64,000 bases of DNA from Lepturacanthus savala (GCA_030544235.1 CM060466.1:20167575-20231574); one strand, 5' to 3'; counted from the first letter of the stretch, positions 24,567 to 37,090 are shown. Notes: generated from the letters alone by a model not told the origin. A program made the numbers and translations.

Positions 24567-25562
24567 ATTGGTGACAATTGCATCTATTAAAACAAAAACA
24601 CGGTAATAATACAGATAATGATGTTCAGGATTAGAAATCTGATGTAGATGTAACCATAGTCGGAAATCCTGAGGGAGACAGGGGAGGAAGTTGTCCCTCC
24701 GAAAAGTCTCTCTCCCTCCGAACCCCCCCCATTCCTCAAAGTGGTTTCATCCAGATGCTGTTTTCCAGTGGGCGGGGCCAGTGGCTAACAGCCAATTTTG
24801 GATGGCAAGAAACCAATCAAACTAATATGTGGATGCCAGTAAGTCATTTATCATACCACTTGTTCAAAATTCAAAATCAGCGTCTTTTTTTACCAGTCTG
24901 CTGGTTAAGATCAGACCTAATAATCTGTGATGAGCTCAAATGATAAAAGTTATTGTAGCGCCAGCAGCTAGGGGGAGGGAGGAGGGACGTGGGTCCTCCA
25001 TGAAAGATTTTCATGGTTTTTCCCTCATTAATTCATGATCATTGCTATAACTACTACAAATGCTTTAAATTATAAGAAATTATAAATAAGAAAAGAAGAT
25101 TTTTTCATGTCCCTTCCAGAAATTATTAATTAAAAATGTACCGTTTATTGTCCCTCCCTCCATCAATAAAATGAGATTATTCCCACTGACTGCAACCATA
25201 TTGAGGTTCAGACTTTTTTTAGGTTGCTCAGGTTTGCACTTCGACATCTCCAAAGTTTGACAGTTTTCTTCCATTTGAATGAGCTGCCACCATTTTTTTT
25301 TTGGAATGTAGCAGGAATGTCTACTTTTATTAGGAGGATGAAACATTCCTTCAACCTTGAACACGCATCGCTGACTTCCTGTGCCACAAAAGGAAATGCC
25401 CTTTATACCTTATAGCTGCTCTGATGATGAGTGTTAGCGGTAGCTTGTTTAGAAACTCTGTCTCTGTGTTTCAGCCTGAAAAGGGCAGCAGGAAACCAAA
25501 GGGCAGCCGCCACCTGCAAGTTTAGTCTCAGTTTGTCATGATGCGTCGCATACCGTCGCACA
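24567..25562. other. Intergenic, no gene seen
   Basis: AT-rich DNA. A minus-strand open stretch at 25080..25364 has no recognisable product. Confidence 0.4.
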
Positions 25563-25700
25563 CAGTGTTGGGCAAGTTACTCCGAAACTGTAACGTGTTA
25601 TTTATTACTTGTTACTGTCATTTTAAGGTAACTCGTTACATTACGGCTTTACTGTATTTAAAATGTAAAGTAAGGCATTATACTAATATTGCATTACTTT
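25563..25700. mobile_element. hAT-type end relic
   Basis: CACAGTGTTGGGCAAGTTAC followed by repeated GTTACT/GTAAC words is the terminal pattern of abundant teleost non-autonomous hAT elements. The second end was not found. Confidence 0.5.
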
Positions 25701-27298
25701 TATGTTGCTCTCATCAAAATAACTGTAAATATGCATTTGGCGTTCTAAATATAGCTCATCTTTGTTATTATCGCTGCTCATCACAACAGGGATCTTGCTG
25801 ACAGGTTTTCAAAAAGCTGATGATTCCACTGTTGCAAGTGTTTTTTATGTCTTCAGCAACATCCTCCAACACAACAATCCGATTGGATTGTTGTCATACC
25901 ACTGAATAAGGACCAAAACAACACCATCATCCCATAGATATGGGCCAGTAGGGCCCACCTCTACCTGCTAGTAGGCACAGGAGGCTGTTATCGCCCCTTT
26001 ATATGGCCTATGTTATTAATGCTCAGTAGGCACAGAAGGTTTGTTATGGAGCCCACACTTCCCCCTCCATTTTTTATTTATCTAGCTAGAATTTTAAAAC
26101 CTGAACCATAGAACTCAATGTAAAACAGCAGATCTTGTCCATTAAAAACAATACTTTTAAAACACTATCAAATATTATTTTATGTGCCTTTGAGATTTCT
26201 TTATCTTTGACAGACGATAGCAAAGTTTACTGTGGTTGCTGGGCAACCATTGACCAGCCACATAGCGGAAAGATACAGAAAGACATGAAGGACCAGGAAA
26301 CACGGTGTTTAAGTACCCGTCTCAGAACAACAACACAAGTCTCCTAACCTCTTGATGCTGAAGAATCTCAGACCTGGAGAAACGTCTGTTTTGTGGTTTT
26401 ATCTCCACTCTCGTGCTCTGCTTGCTTCCTTGCTAATTCCATGACACCTCTGTAAAACAGGCATGTTTTTATTCCAGCTATTAAATGATGAAACAGTTTT
26501 ATATTTCATTCTTCTTGTCAACAAATCTCATGTACTGAGCCAAACCAACAATGAACTCATCCTACAAGTATTATGTGTGTGTGTAACCAAAGTCTTTTGA
26601 ATCTTGTTCTTTTGTGCTGTAGAGCTCCAAGAACTATTAAAGAGCCTCATGTTCCTTCAACAAAAAAAGAGTTTGGGCACATTAGGTTGTTTCCATGCGG
26701 CTCCAAAGACTAATAAAAGCAAACAGTTTTTCTGTCTCAGGAGAGTAGTTCCATCCAAGGAAAACAATGCACAACGTGTTTTTATCTGTCGTGCACAGAA
26801 CTTCTCTCTGGAGACCGAAAACGCTGACGCTGTTATTGGGCTTTAGAGACGTTTCATGTCCAAAACTCAGCAAAGCAGCAGGTCACCCAGAGCAGCCGTG
26901 TGGCTCATTGATGGATGCCTACAATATAGAGAGAAGATAATACTGTATATCATGTATGTGATGCTCAGAATGGTGTTTTGATCAGATAAATAAAGATGGC
27001 CCCAACTAATCCTTCTTTATTGTTGGTTACTTTATTTATCAAAGGCAATCAGTTCTACTGAGTGAACACAACATTTCTGTTAATTCATACTTACTTGGTT
27101 TGCTGAAGTTAAAATAATTTACACAGAAGTTAATTGCACTTTTAATTTTATAGTTGGAGGATCTGTACAAAACCACTTACAGAGAACTGATTTTTAAATA
27201 AACTTAAGGACTAGACATAAAATGAATGACTTAAGATTTACAATTATAGTTTGTTTTTGTTTTTTTAAGACAATAGGTTTCCTTGATGTTTTTTTTAT
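25701..27298. other. Intergenic, no gene seen
   Basis: AT-rich DNA with no recognised gene or repeat family. Confidence 0.4.
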
Positions 27299-27302
27299 TT
27301 AA

Positions 27303-27646
27303 AGGGATAGTTCTGTATTTTTGACTCAGATTTTGAATCTGTAAAACATCCCTATCATCAATGTCGTACACTCACACTGACTTACCCCCGACAGTGTCCT
27401 GTGAGCCGAGTTCTGGTCCGGGCCAAGTGATTACGAGCTGGGACTTTTTCATAGATATTGGTTTTGCGATACATATAAGTGATATATATCACTTTATGAT
27501 ATATATTGCCAGAAACCTGCCGGACTACTTTCGTTTTGACCAGAACTCGGCTCACAGGACACTGTCGGGGCTAAGTCAGTGTGAGTGTACAACACTGATG
27601 ATAGGGAAGCTATACAGATTCATGCCAAAAATACAGAACTATCCCT
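27303..27646. mobile_element. Foldback MITE with TTAA target duplication
   Basis: TTAA (27299..27302) and TTAA (27647..27650) flank a 344-bp body. The ends are exact inverted copies beginning AGGGATAGTTCTGTATTTTT. The arms remain alike for well over 100 bases (both contain GACAGTGTCCTGTGAGCCGA) around an AT-rich centre (GTGATATATATCAC). The 113-codon open frame across it is a by-product of the palindrome. Confidence 0.88.
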
Positions 27647-27650
27647 TTAA

Positions 27651-30290
27651 GATCAACTTATCAGATTTTTCTTTGAACACAGATATTCAACGTTTGTGGT
27701 GATTAATAGGTTGTTTATTGAGAATAGATTCATGGTTTGAATTTCAATTGAGCTGATTTATTTCAGGGGTTTAGGGAAGCCGGGTTATCACAAAGGTTAA
27801 AAAAAAAAAAAAATCAGCAACCTCTATTTAATCATCCAAATATACAGTGTGAGCATCTCTTATTGAAAAAAGCTGAAAATCTTTTCACAACATGATTAAT
27901 GATTAACTTATTTACCAAAGAAATTAAATGTAGAAAATTCTATATCTTCATCTTACCAGAAACCCTCAGAGACAGATTTCTCTGCTTTTGAAGGATTTGT
28001 GCAATGAGTCATTATAAAAACACCTTCCAAAGGCAGAATGCCTCAGAACCACGCTGATGTCATGGTGCCAGAAGAATTAATGCTGGGCGTATTTGAGATT
28101 CTCTTTCATTCTCACATTGTAGTGCATCCTATCACATACAATATAGAGTGAGTCATTTCCCTTTATTGGCATTTCCGCAAACTCTGCCTCAGTGAAGGTG
28201 ATTTAACGCGGCATCCTTTGGACACCATACATAAAAAAGATAAGCTGGAAGCTAATTCCACCTTGATGTGCCAAATGTTTCCAATTCAAGAATCACAAAC
28301 TCTCAGGGAATGTTCTCCTTTTGAACTAAAATAGAGATGTCCACCTGGGCCTGTGAAGATTCTGAGTCACTCAGGCCACGTTTATCCAGAAGGGAAAAGT
28401 CAAGGTCAACTGGAGGTGTCTTTACCTCTCATGTAAAAAGCCTCTTCAGTTCTGTTCATGTTCATTCTTCAATGGCCTATAATACTTCCTGCCAGAAGGC
28501 ATTTCCTTAAAGAGGGGAGAGCTGCTGGAAGAAAATCATCCCTAATGATGTTCAGAGCCTTCAAGGTGACGTTAACTTTAATAAATTGGAAAGGGTGTTG
28601 GGAAGGAGTGGCCAGCAATTTTAGATGCGGTATCTTTAGTTCACAGGCAAATTAGGAGATCATTTAATATAAAATCACCCGTCAGACACGTTCATATGAG
28701 CCATCCTGGGTTCAGATATTACAATTCAGTGGAGAAGGCCGACATAAGAGGCAGCTACATGAAAGAAGAGCACAGATCTGATGGACCCGCACGTTGAAAA
28801 TCGTGCTTCTGAAATGGCACAGAACAATCTACAGTGACATGGACAAAATATGGCTGTAGGTTATATTTTTTATCTGATGTAAAGTCTGTAGGTGAAACAG
28901 ACTGTGATTTTCCGACCATAACCAATCATAGCTTAGCATCTGTAAACAGGTAAATGAACGGACTGCATATTAAATGGGCTTGTGGAGCTAATTGGTATTC
29001 AGACCGCTTAAAAGCTGCTGCAATACACCTATTTCTCCATACACTGCTGAATTCATCTTATCAATGAAAGATCCGACTATAACCATTCAATGACATAATT
29101 ATTCCATGGCTAAATTGTATCCAGGACTAAAGCAAAACAAACATTAGCGATAAAATGTGAATAAAATGAAAGCTGATTAAATATTGACTGAAGTGAACAA
29201 AATAAAAAGACTAAAATGTTATTTTAACTAATAGACTAGTCTAATAGTATAATAGCCTGATAGTCTAAAAAGCTTTTTTCAGCATTATGAGGAAATATGA
29301 TCGTTTTGCACTAAATTTGAGATCCATCCACCTCCAGGACCAGACGTTTCTCCCACTTCACCTAAGAAACGGCTACAGCACATTTTCAGTTCATAACACA
29401 TAATTCTGTTATTTCAGCTTGAAAAAATGTGAAAGCTGCTTTTGTCTACCTCCGTGTGAAATCAACGCTCCTGGAAACTACGTGCTGTGCAAGAAAGAAA
29501 CGCTTGATAGACATAGCAGTGGTAACCAAGGGAACCACTGCAAAAATGTAGATACTAGAGATAATAACATGTTCCTTTCAATCACCGTAACGCATAAACG
29601 TCCACTCAATTTGCAAGCAAAAGTCCTACTGACAGAACCCATCAGTCTGAGGATGTAGCAGTGTCTCCAAGGAGATGAAACAAGCTGAATTGATTGCTTT
29701 TGTCAATAAGTTTCACCCTGAAAGGCAGTTCCCCCCCCCCCAAAAAAATGGTGTTTTAAGAGACAGCCTTCAAAGTGGGGCGTTCCATGGGTTTGTAGAA
29801 GATGTGCAAAGTGGTTAATGGGTTTCTGAAAGCTCTGCATTCACTCCTATGGAATATTGAAACAAAGACATAATAACTTATATTAAATATGGAAAATCAT
29901 TCAGAAAGAGAAGCGTGTGAGCCTGTGCGTGTATATAGCCAGTGTAGCACTCAATTTTTGTATTTAAGATAAGAGTCTGTATTCAATCATTGGTTGTCTG
30001 GTTTGCAAAAAGTGAAATGATGGCTGAATCTATCGTTTTCAAGTGTTGGGTTGTGTCAAGTTGTGTGTCGTCGGTCACACACACACCTGTATCCTGCAAA
30101 AGGCAAAAGATGTTGGGAGATTATTGATGAGCTGATTCAAGGAGACAAGGCTCTTCTTTCAGCTGTTACTTCTTCATTCTGCTGTCACACAGCACAAACT
30201 AAACATCTCGTTATGGATTGTGGACTCGAGTACCGGTATATTGATTGATTTTCCTGTGGCTGAAGTGACCATACAAGCAGAAGACTTCCT

Positions 30291-30292
<2 letters not shown>
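27651..30292. other. Intergenic, no gene seen
   Basis: AT-rich DNA without a recognised gene. Short open frames at 28458..28655 and 29419..29658 have no family signature. Confidence 0.4.
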
Positions 30293-30348
<56 letters not shown>

Positions 30349-30349
30349 G
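30293..30349. repeat. CA microsatellite
   Basis: A CA tandem array with one AA interruption. Confidence 0.95.
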
Positions 30350-30830
30350 TTGTTGCCATACATGTCACAACCATGATAAAAAATGCAGAGGAAACATACC
30401 ACGCAGAGCTCTCTGATCTCCCACTGATGCAACACACACATACACAACCCTCCACTGCACGCACATCATTACTCTGAGGCCACGAAATCTAGTCAAAATT
30501 TACAACTCTGTTTTTTGTTTTTTTTTATATATATACCCAAAATAGAAGTATCTGCAGCGGGGGGTTAAACACACATACACATTAGACAAATAATCTCATG
30601 GTTCATTTAGTAGCTGGTCTGGAGCTTTCAATCATATCACATACTGAGTTGTCATGGAAACATGGATTTAAATTTCCTTTTTTTTTCTCAGTGTTTAAGA
30701 ACTTATATTGCATGCTTAGTGAAAAGTTTGGTTAAAATTTCACCTTGCACAAAATGTTCACAGTGGTATTTTAACCTCTTAAGCCTGGTGGGCGGATCAA
30801 AAAAAACTTGACATTAACAGTGCTGTCCAG

Positions 30831-30950
30831 AGAGAGAGAGAGAAAATGTGTATGTGTGTGTGTGCGTGCGTGCATGTGTGTGTGTCTGTGTGTGTGTGCG
30901 TGTGTATGTGTGTGTGTGTGTGTGTTTGTGCGCGTGTGTATGTGTGTGCT
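30831..30950. repeat. GA then GT microsatellite
   Basis: A short GA run followed by an impure GT array with GC, AT and CT interruptions. Confidence 0.9.
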
Positions 30951-31319
30951 CCTAAGCCATTTTGCCGGGAGTCATTTACCAGTCCTGCAAGGCTGACTTT
31001 ATTTTTTATTAGATATAACTACACTTTATTCGGTGCAGAAATAGCCTCCCTGAGGATCTGAGATGTTCTCTCATTTCTTCTAGAAAATATTTCTCTCCTG
31101 TATCGTTGCGTAATATGCTATATATCTTTTGTAATTGAATAACGTTGATGTGAGTCTTCCTGTGTTGCTTATTGTGAAATGCTATTATTACTGTTTTCAT
31201 CAATGCTGGCTGTTACTGTCATTGCCATCATCATTATCATTATTAATATATATGCATATTCATCTCTCTTCTTCTTCCTCTCCCAGTACTTTTCTTTCTT
31301 CCTTATCTTCACATAAAAC

Positions 31320-31838
31320 CAGTGTTTGGCACATAACTTGAAAAAGTAATTAGTTATAGTTACTAGTTACTTCTCCCAAAAAGTTATTCCACTATAAAAG
31401 TAACTAGTTACTAGGGAAAGACACTACTGCGTTACTTTAAAAATGTTTAGTTAGTTAGTTTAAAAATGTTTCCTGGGGGTCTGTGAACGCACCTCAGGGT
31501 AATACGGTGCAGCGAGTTAATCAGGAAAGAACTTTTCTTATTAAATTTGTTGTTTTGGCCTTGGCTACGGCCACAGTAACCCGTGTTAGTGTGAGGAATA
31601 AAGTAGCAGCTAAACCAACAAGGTCATAACTTAACTTTTCTCTGGTTACTTTTACACTCTGACTCTGACCTGTTACCAGGTGCTTGACACTGTTCTTGCA
31701 ACAACCCCCTCCCACTTTTTTCGGAAAAAAAGCCTAATGACATGTGGGTAACGGTAACAGTGTTGTAACAATAGAAAAGTAATTAATAACTGAAAAAAAT
31801 AACACTACTAGTAACAGTGTTTATTTTAACACTGTCAC
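31320..31838. mobile_element. Non-autonomous hAT-type element
   Basis: The left end CAGTGTTTGGCACATAACTT is followed by AGTTACTAGTTACTTC words. The right side carries AAAGTAATTAATAACTG and ends in TAACACTG. There is no transposase. The exact right end is uncertain by about 20 bases. Confidence 0.55.
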
Positions 31839-31995
31839 GGCTGGAACACAGTCTTGAACCCAAAAGCATAACTCAGAGGCAAAAAAGTTTAAGGGATAAT
31901 TTGGTCAATCCAAAGTACATGCAGGGTCAAAACCAGGAGATCAGAAAAGCAAACAGATCCGACAAGGGGCAGACAGAACAGGGTCAGAACAGGAA
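31839..31995. mobile_element. Unclassified interspersed repeat
   Basis: The text TCACGGCTGGAACACAGTCT through AAACCAGGAGATCAGAAAAG to ACAGGGTCAGAACAGGAAGA resembles an end of a dispersed teleost repeat. The class was not determined. Confidence 0.3.
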
Positions 31996-32820
31996 GACTT
32001 ATCAGAAAACGTATGTTTATGTAACTATAGTTTGGGGACTATCACTGCTTCATTCACCTCTTAACTTCATTTATTACATTTACTCCCTTAACCACTTTTA
32101 CCCAAACCTTAACTAGAACTAGCCTGGCTAACGCCAGCAGCGATGCTAATCCCTGCAGGGATTGGAACCATCCGTTCACTTGTTCCTATTGTAGGGAGTA
32201 GTTTATAGAAGCCCAGAGAAATTTATTGGGCACTAGGAGTGTCTGTCGATCTGTACGTAGCTTATAACCAATCGTATCAAACATACCCAATGACGTACCC
32301 AATTGTTGCTAATTTTTTTAAAAAGGCTTGTGGTCAAAGTTACTTAGAACACTTTCTAAGGTCGTATTTAAAGGGAAATTACCATCTGCCACCAGGTTTG
32401 AATCCACAGTTTATAACAAAGTCACTTCTGTCTTTTGTCATTGTCTTGCTCCACAAAATTGGGTCCTTGGTGTCCAGACTGAAATTTACAGCGAAATGAA
32501 TTTACATACAATGAATGATAGGCATACTCAGGGTAGAACTAGACCACAGCCTGCTAACTTGTACCTTGATAGCTTGCTTGATAATGGAAAAAGTTCATGC
32601 ACTTGTTATAAATAACAATTATCTTCATTCTTTTCCTTTTTTAAAAAATCTGAAAATGTATCACTTTTTATTTGTATATGCTTACAGACGAAGGCTGGAT
32701 TTAAAAAAATGATCAAGTATTCAATATTGGAAATGTTAAGACTGTCACTGCCAGGTGTATCTCTGTAATAAGCACAGAATTCATTGTTAATCTGCTTACC
32801 CATAATATAAATTTTGACTG
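31996..32820. other. Intergenic, no gene seen
   Basis: AT-rich DNA with short open frames and no recognisable product. Confidence 0.4.
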
Positions 32821-32824
32821 ATTG

Positions 32825-32866
32825 ATACTATCAGTTAAAACAGTGTTCTGTTTTAACTGATAGTAT
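32825..32866. repeat. Perfect inverted repeat, 19-bp stem, 4-base loop
   Basis: The left arm 32825..32843 (ATACTATCAGTTAAAACAG) and right arm 32848..32866 pair at every position around a TGTT loop. Confidence 0.95.
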
Positions 32867-33941
32867 TTCCAATTTTCAATTTTTTCAAGTTTACTGTATA
32901 GTAAAAGTAATATCTGAGTGGTATTCTAATGCCTACAATAGCCCACACACCACGTGTTGTAGAGTTTACGAGGAGAACTTGAAGGCAGCATGTAATCCAA
33001 CAACACTGGCTGCAATGGCAGAGTGGCACTGTCCATGTTTCTCCGGCACCATTTCATTCTGAAAAAACAGACCAACACCAGGAGGATAACCAATCCTATC
33101 GTTGGACACATGAATTGACACATGAATAGCAGCTAGTTTATCTTTTCTCACCATTTTAGTAAATGGGCTCCAAGATAAATCTCTTTATAAAAAAAAAAGA
33201 AAAAAAACAGATAATCCATAAAATGGATGAGTCATTATAGTTATGATAAATTAATTTCATGTTCTCTGTAGCCGTGAAATGTTTCTTGACCTGAAGGTCG
33301 ACCTTGACCAGTGACAACCTGAGCTCAGCACAAATCAAACGCTAGCTCTCTGTTTCGCGCTCTTGCTCACTCTCTCTCCTTCTCTCTCTCTGCCTGACAT
33401 CATATTTTATGAAGCCCTTCCTTAAGGACAGGTGATTATCATACATCATTGGAGTTTCCTTCTCTGCAGTAATGCTGGGATCCCTGCTGAAAGCACATAT
33501 GAATCATGCTCTACACTCATCCACACACACACACACACACGTACATATACATATATTGTACATGTACACATAACAGAACGATCTCATTTCTATCATTAAT
33601 TGAATCTCTGTAAGCATTTAACGAGCCATCTCAACTCTCAGCATTTGTGTATAGTAAAATCTATTTCCTGAGTCACACACACATATACATCCCACTCTAT
33701 CTCTGTTTACAGTATTTTTACCGGCTTCATAATGACCTTTCATAGCTTCCTTTACCCTTCTCCTTCACTCATCTCACACTTCTTCCCTGTAATATTTACA
33801 CCACAATAAGGATAAACTTGCAATTAAACAAAATTCAAGATGGACAGCACTTTTTTTCCCAATGTTGTCAGATCAAAGCGCTTTTCAATTGCTGCATCTC
33901 ATTTATCCACTTACACACACCAACTGTGTTGGAGCTGCTAT
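32867..33941. other. Intergenic, no gene seen
   Basis: AT-rich DNA with a small CA array near 33519. No gene was recognised. Confidence 0.4.
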
Positions 33942-34012
33942 GCAAGGCACCAGCCTGACAATTAGTAACTTGGTTATATCCCAAGTTGCTAATTGTCAGA
34001 CTGGTGCCTTGC
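33942..34012. repeat. Inverted repeat, 32-bp stem, 7-base loop
   Basis: The left arm 33942..33973 (starts GCAAGGCACCAG, ends AACTTGG) and right arm 33981..34012 pair at 30 of 32 positions around TTATATC. It adjoins a SINE-like patch (CTTGCTCAAAGGCACTTC, then GAATCAAACCGCC) at 34010..34090. Confidence 0.92.
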
Positions 34013-34095
34013 TCAAAGGCACTTCAAGACAGGATGAGCTGAGGAATCAAACCGCCAATCCAGTGTTTAGTGGAAGAGCTGCCACAGCCTCCCAT
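34010..34095. mobile_element. tRNA-like repeat fragment
   Basis: The pattern CTTGCTCAAAGGCACTTCAA ... GGAATCAAACCGCCAATCC is a diverged form of the patch at 52210..52330 (CTTGCTCAAGGGCACATC ... GGGAATCGAACCGCCGACCC). Confidence 0.45.
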
Positions 34096-34599
34096 TAGAC
34101 AACTTTACAGACATAAAGTCCTATAAAAAATACATGTAACTGCATATTATTTTCTCTCTTTGCTCTACCACCGCACCTTTTTTAATTTGGTACAATTCAT
34201 TGTCATGCCCTTCAACATATGCTGCCACAGCAAAATGTTAAAGTTAAGTAAATACTAAAAATACACACACCTCACTTCTCTACTCTCTCTCTGGAGGCCT
34301 AGCATTTTTCTATTAAAAATCCTTATGAGCTTTATATCTCAGAAAAACTAAAAAGAAAATACTTTCAGGACAAAAATGTGATTGTGATCTACATTTTGTT
34401 ACGATTTCTACAGGTTTGTTTTTATAGTTTTCTTTGTGTTTATATTGTTTTCTGTAGTTCATGTTATCTGACTTTTTTAATAGTATTTTTTGAATTTCAA
34501 CAGCCCCAAGGTTTATTTGGAAAGATGAAATGTCTAAGATCCTCTGACCATTGCCTTTTCATTTTGTCTTCATATGCAGCCATTCGGAACAACCATAAC

Positions 34600-34641
34600 C
34601 ACTTTTGATGTCCAACATGAACATGTTGGGCATCAAAAGTG
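34600..34641. repeat. Inverted repeat, 20-bp stem, 2-base loop
   Basis: The left arm 34600..34619 and right arm 34622..34641 pair at 19 of 20 positions (the odd pair can wobble) with AA between them. Confidence 0.93.
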
Positions 34642-34911
34642 ATTCTGACCAGGCGTAAAATGACCCTGAAGCTGTAATTTGACTTCCACCATTGTCTTAT
34701 TTTCTGCCTTATGAACAAGTAAAGTGACCTGTCCTCCCCATCATGAATCCAATTTCCTGCAGAGACTGTGTCCTCCTACCTCTTGTGTTTTAATTAGTGA
34801 AATAATGTGACAACAGAAATAGTGACATAGAAGAAAATAAGATGCACATAAAGGGCAGACGCACATACGCTAACATGAAGCAGTTAAGATGATGTATGTG
34901 ATTATGGAGGT

Positions 34912-35026
<115 letters not shown>

Positions 35027-35047
35027 ATTAGAGGCAGAGTGATATGT

Positions 35048-35176
35048 CAGTCAGTCATTTTCTATACCTGCTTATTCCTCATTAGGGTCGCAGGGGTCTG
35101 CTGGAGCCAATCCCATCACGTTACTTTGAGAGGCAGGGATACACCCCAGATGGTCGCCAGCCAATCGTGGGGAACA
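35048..35176 (-). mobile_element. tRNA-derived SINE, copy D (5' truncated)
   Basis: A minus-strand copy with a (GTCA)n tail end, then CATTTTCTATACCTGCTTAT, truncated after GCCAATCGTGGGGAA. It has a perfect 13-bp target duplication CAGAGTGATATGT (35035..35047 and 35177..35189). Confidence 0.87.
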
Positions 35177-35389
35177 CAGAGTGATATGTATTTGTGTTAA
35201 ATGATCCTACATAAGTTGGTACGGTGGCCATCAAGGTCAAGCCTGTTGCATTGACCCATAACACTTTTATTAGCAAAAAAGTGTGGGAGTTTTCCAATTG
35301 CAAACCTCTGCTGCCATCCTGGTGGATATAGACTGTGTTTGACTTTGCAGTCTGCCATCTCTTCCTGGGACTTGTGCCTAACAACACCT

Positions 35390-35615
35390 CAAGATACATG
35401 TGCCTTACATATTCTTACTCAGTTTTACTTTTAGTGGCTAGATGTCTGTTATTATTTGTTGTTGATTGTTGTGCCTGTGCACTTTCACTGTTGACTATGT
35501 CTTGATGATTGTGTCTCGTCTACACCTGGAAATGTGAGGAATGTAATTTCGATAACTTTGTATGTCCAGCACATTTGAAGAAATTAAGAATAAAGCTGAC
35601 TTTGACCTTGAATTT
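35390..35615 (+). mobile_element. Retroposon 3' end
   Basis: The sequence ends GAATAAAGCTGACTTTGACC, a recurrent 3' end of a teleost LINE group, preceded by a TGTGCCTGTGCACTTTCACT region. No coding part is preserved. Confidence 0.45.
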
Positions 35616-35946
35616 AATTTTAAAATTCTCAAACTTAGCAACTAATGGTCGGTGATCATGAAAGAGAAATTATTTTTATGTCAAGTCCAAAATACTGACT
35701 GTATATTGATTATATGATTATTATTTGGTTTCAGGTCTTTGTTTCTGTTTTGGGAAAAAAAACATAGCAATGAAGGAAGGAAAGCTTTTTATTTCAGAGC
35801 ACTGTGAAATTATCATGATTCCTAATTTTAAATACATGTACAGTCTCTAAAATTAATGAATTTAATTAAATCTACCATCAGAGCAATTGTTGGCAATCTG
35901 GGAGACAGCATTCTGATTAGTTGAGTTCGATCCAATTCAATTGCTG
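35616..35946. other. Intergenic, no gene seen
   Basis: AT-rich DNA with no recognised feature. Confidence 0.4.
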
Positions 35947-36439
35947 AAGGCAAGGTAGCTTTTTTTTAGTACATTTAAACACAGGGCAATTCAATGTACT
36001 ACACACACAGCATTCACAGTCAACATAAATACAATTAGATGCAATCATTAAAATCGTTTTTAAAAGTTAAGGCAGCAGCAAAGTGCTAACTTGAGATTTG
36101 CAGCAGACCTGCATTCTTCTGGGAGTTTGTTCCAGATATGGATCATAAAAACTAAATGTTGCTCCTCTGGTTTTAGTTCTGACTCCTGGAACAAAGTCCA
36201 GTCCCAGAAGATCTGAGAGGTCTTGGTGGTTCATAGAAATATAATTTGACCGGAAAACATTCAGTGCTTTATAAACCAATGAAATTGGTTTAAAAAAAAA
36301 TCTTTGGCAGACAGCAATCCAGTATAAAGACCTCAGAATTGGAGTGATGTGATCCACATTTTAGAGAGACCTTTAAAGACAGAAGAAGAAAAACACATGG
36401 ACACACTTTCAAGAACCTGCTGAGATATAAATCCTTTGA

Positions 36440-36479
36440 GTCTTGATATGTTCTTCAGGTAATAAGAACATATCAAGAC
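36440..36479. repeat. Perfect inverted repeat, 16-bp stem, 8-base loop, in LINE sequence
   Basis: The left arm starts GTCTTGATATGTTCTT and the loop is CAGGTAAT. The right arm is its exact complement. On the minus strand one arm is the normal LINE coding text (LKNISRL) and the other is an inverted copy of it. Confidence 0.92.
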
Positions 36480-36514
36480 AGTCTAATAATAGACTGACTT
36501 TGTAATGGTTTTAA

Positions 36515-36856
36515 CATTCATTCATTCATTCATCTTCTATACCCACTTATTCCTCATTAGGGTCAGGGGTCTGCTGGAGCCAATCCCAGCGCATTACAAG
36601 TGAGAGGCAGGGATACATCCTAGATGGTCGCCAGCCAATCGTGGGGCACACACACCATTCACTCACACACTCACACCTACGGGCAATTTAGAGTCTCCAA
36701 TTAACCTCAGCATGTTTTTGGACTGTGGGAGGAAGCCGGAGTACCCGGTGAAAACCCACATAGACATGGGGAGAACATGCAAGCTCCACACAGAAAGGTC
36801 CCAGACCCAGGACATGAAACTGCAACCTTCTTGCTGTGAGGCAGACTGCGCCGCCC
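36515..36856 (-). mobile_element. tRNA-derived SINE, copy E, inside the LINE
   Basis: A near full-length minus-strand copy. The tail is (CATT)n on the plus strand, and the head ends GACTGCGCCGCCC. The target duplication ATGGTTTTAA (36505..36514 and 36857..36866) is perfect, and removing the insert rejoins the LINE reading frame text at HIKT-ITKS. Confidence 0.88.
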
Positions 36857-37090
36857 ATGGTTTTAATGTGACTGTTGAAATTCAGGTCTGAGTCAATAAC
36901 TGAGTCCTAGACTACACATAGCTTGATTTGTGGGTTTTAATATTAATGAATAAAGCTGAGCAGTGTCTTTAAATTCTGGCACATCCAAATATTAATTTGT
37001 TCAATGCGCTTACTCAGCAGAGGCCCCAAAATGGAGCCTTGGGGAACCCCACAGGTTATATTTGTATGTTCAGACGTAATTACTAGCAAA

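Larger units (their letters stand above)
35947..37090 (-). mobile_element. L2-like LINE relic interrupted by a SINE
   Basis: Read on the minus strand from 37090, the translation gives SEHTNITCGVPQGSILGPLL (reverse transcriptase motif), then IDSDLNFNSHIKT. It is interrupted by a SINE (36515..36856) and resumes as ITKS ... YYLKNISRLKGFISQQVLES, then HITPILRSLYWIAVCQRFFF and SLVYKALNVF. The left side (AAGGCAAGGTAGCTTTTTTT ... GGGCAATTCAATGTAC) is the 3' UTR. Frameshifts and stops show the copy is dead. A short inverted insertion (36440..36479) sits inside the coding part. Confidence 0.8.

Noticed and set aside
27361..27702. 113-codon open frame
   Set aside because: It lies wholly over the foldback MITE and owes its length to the inverted arms.
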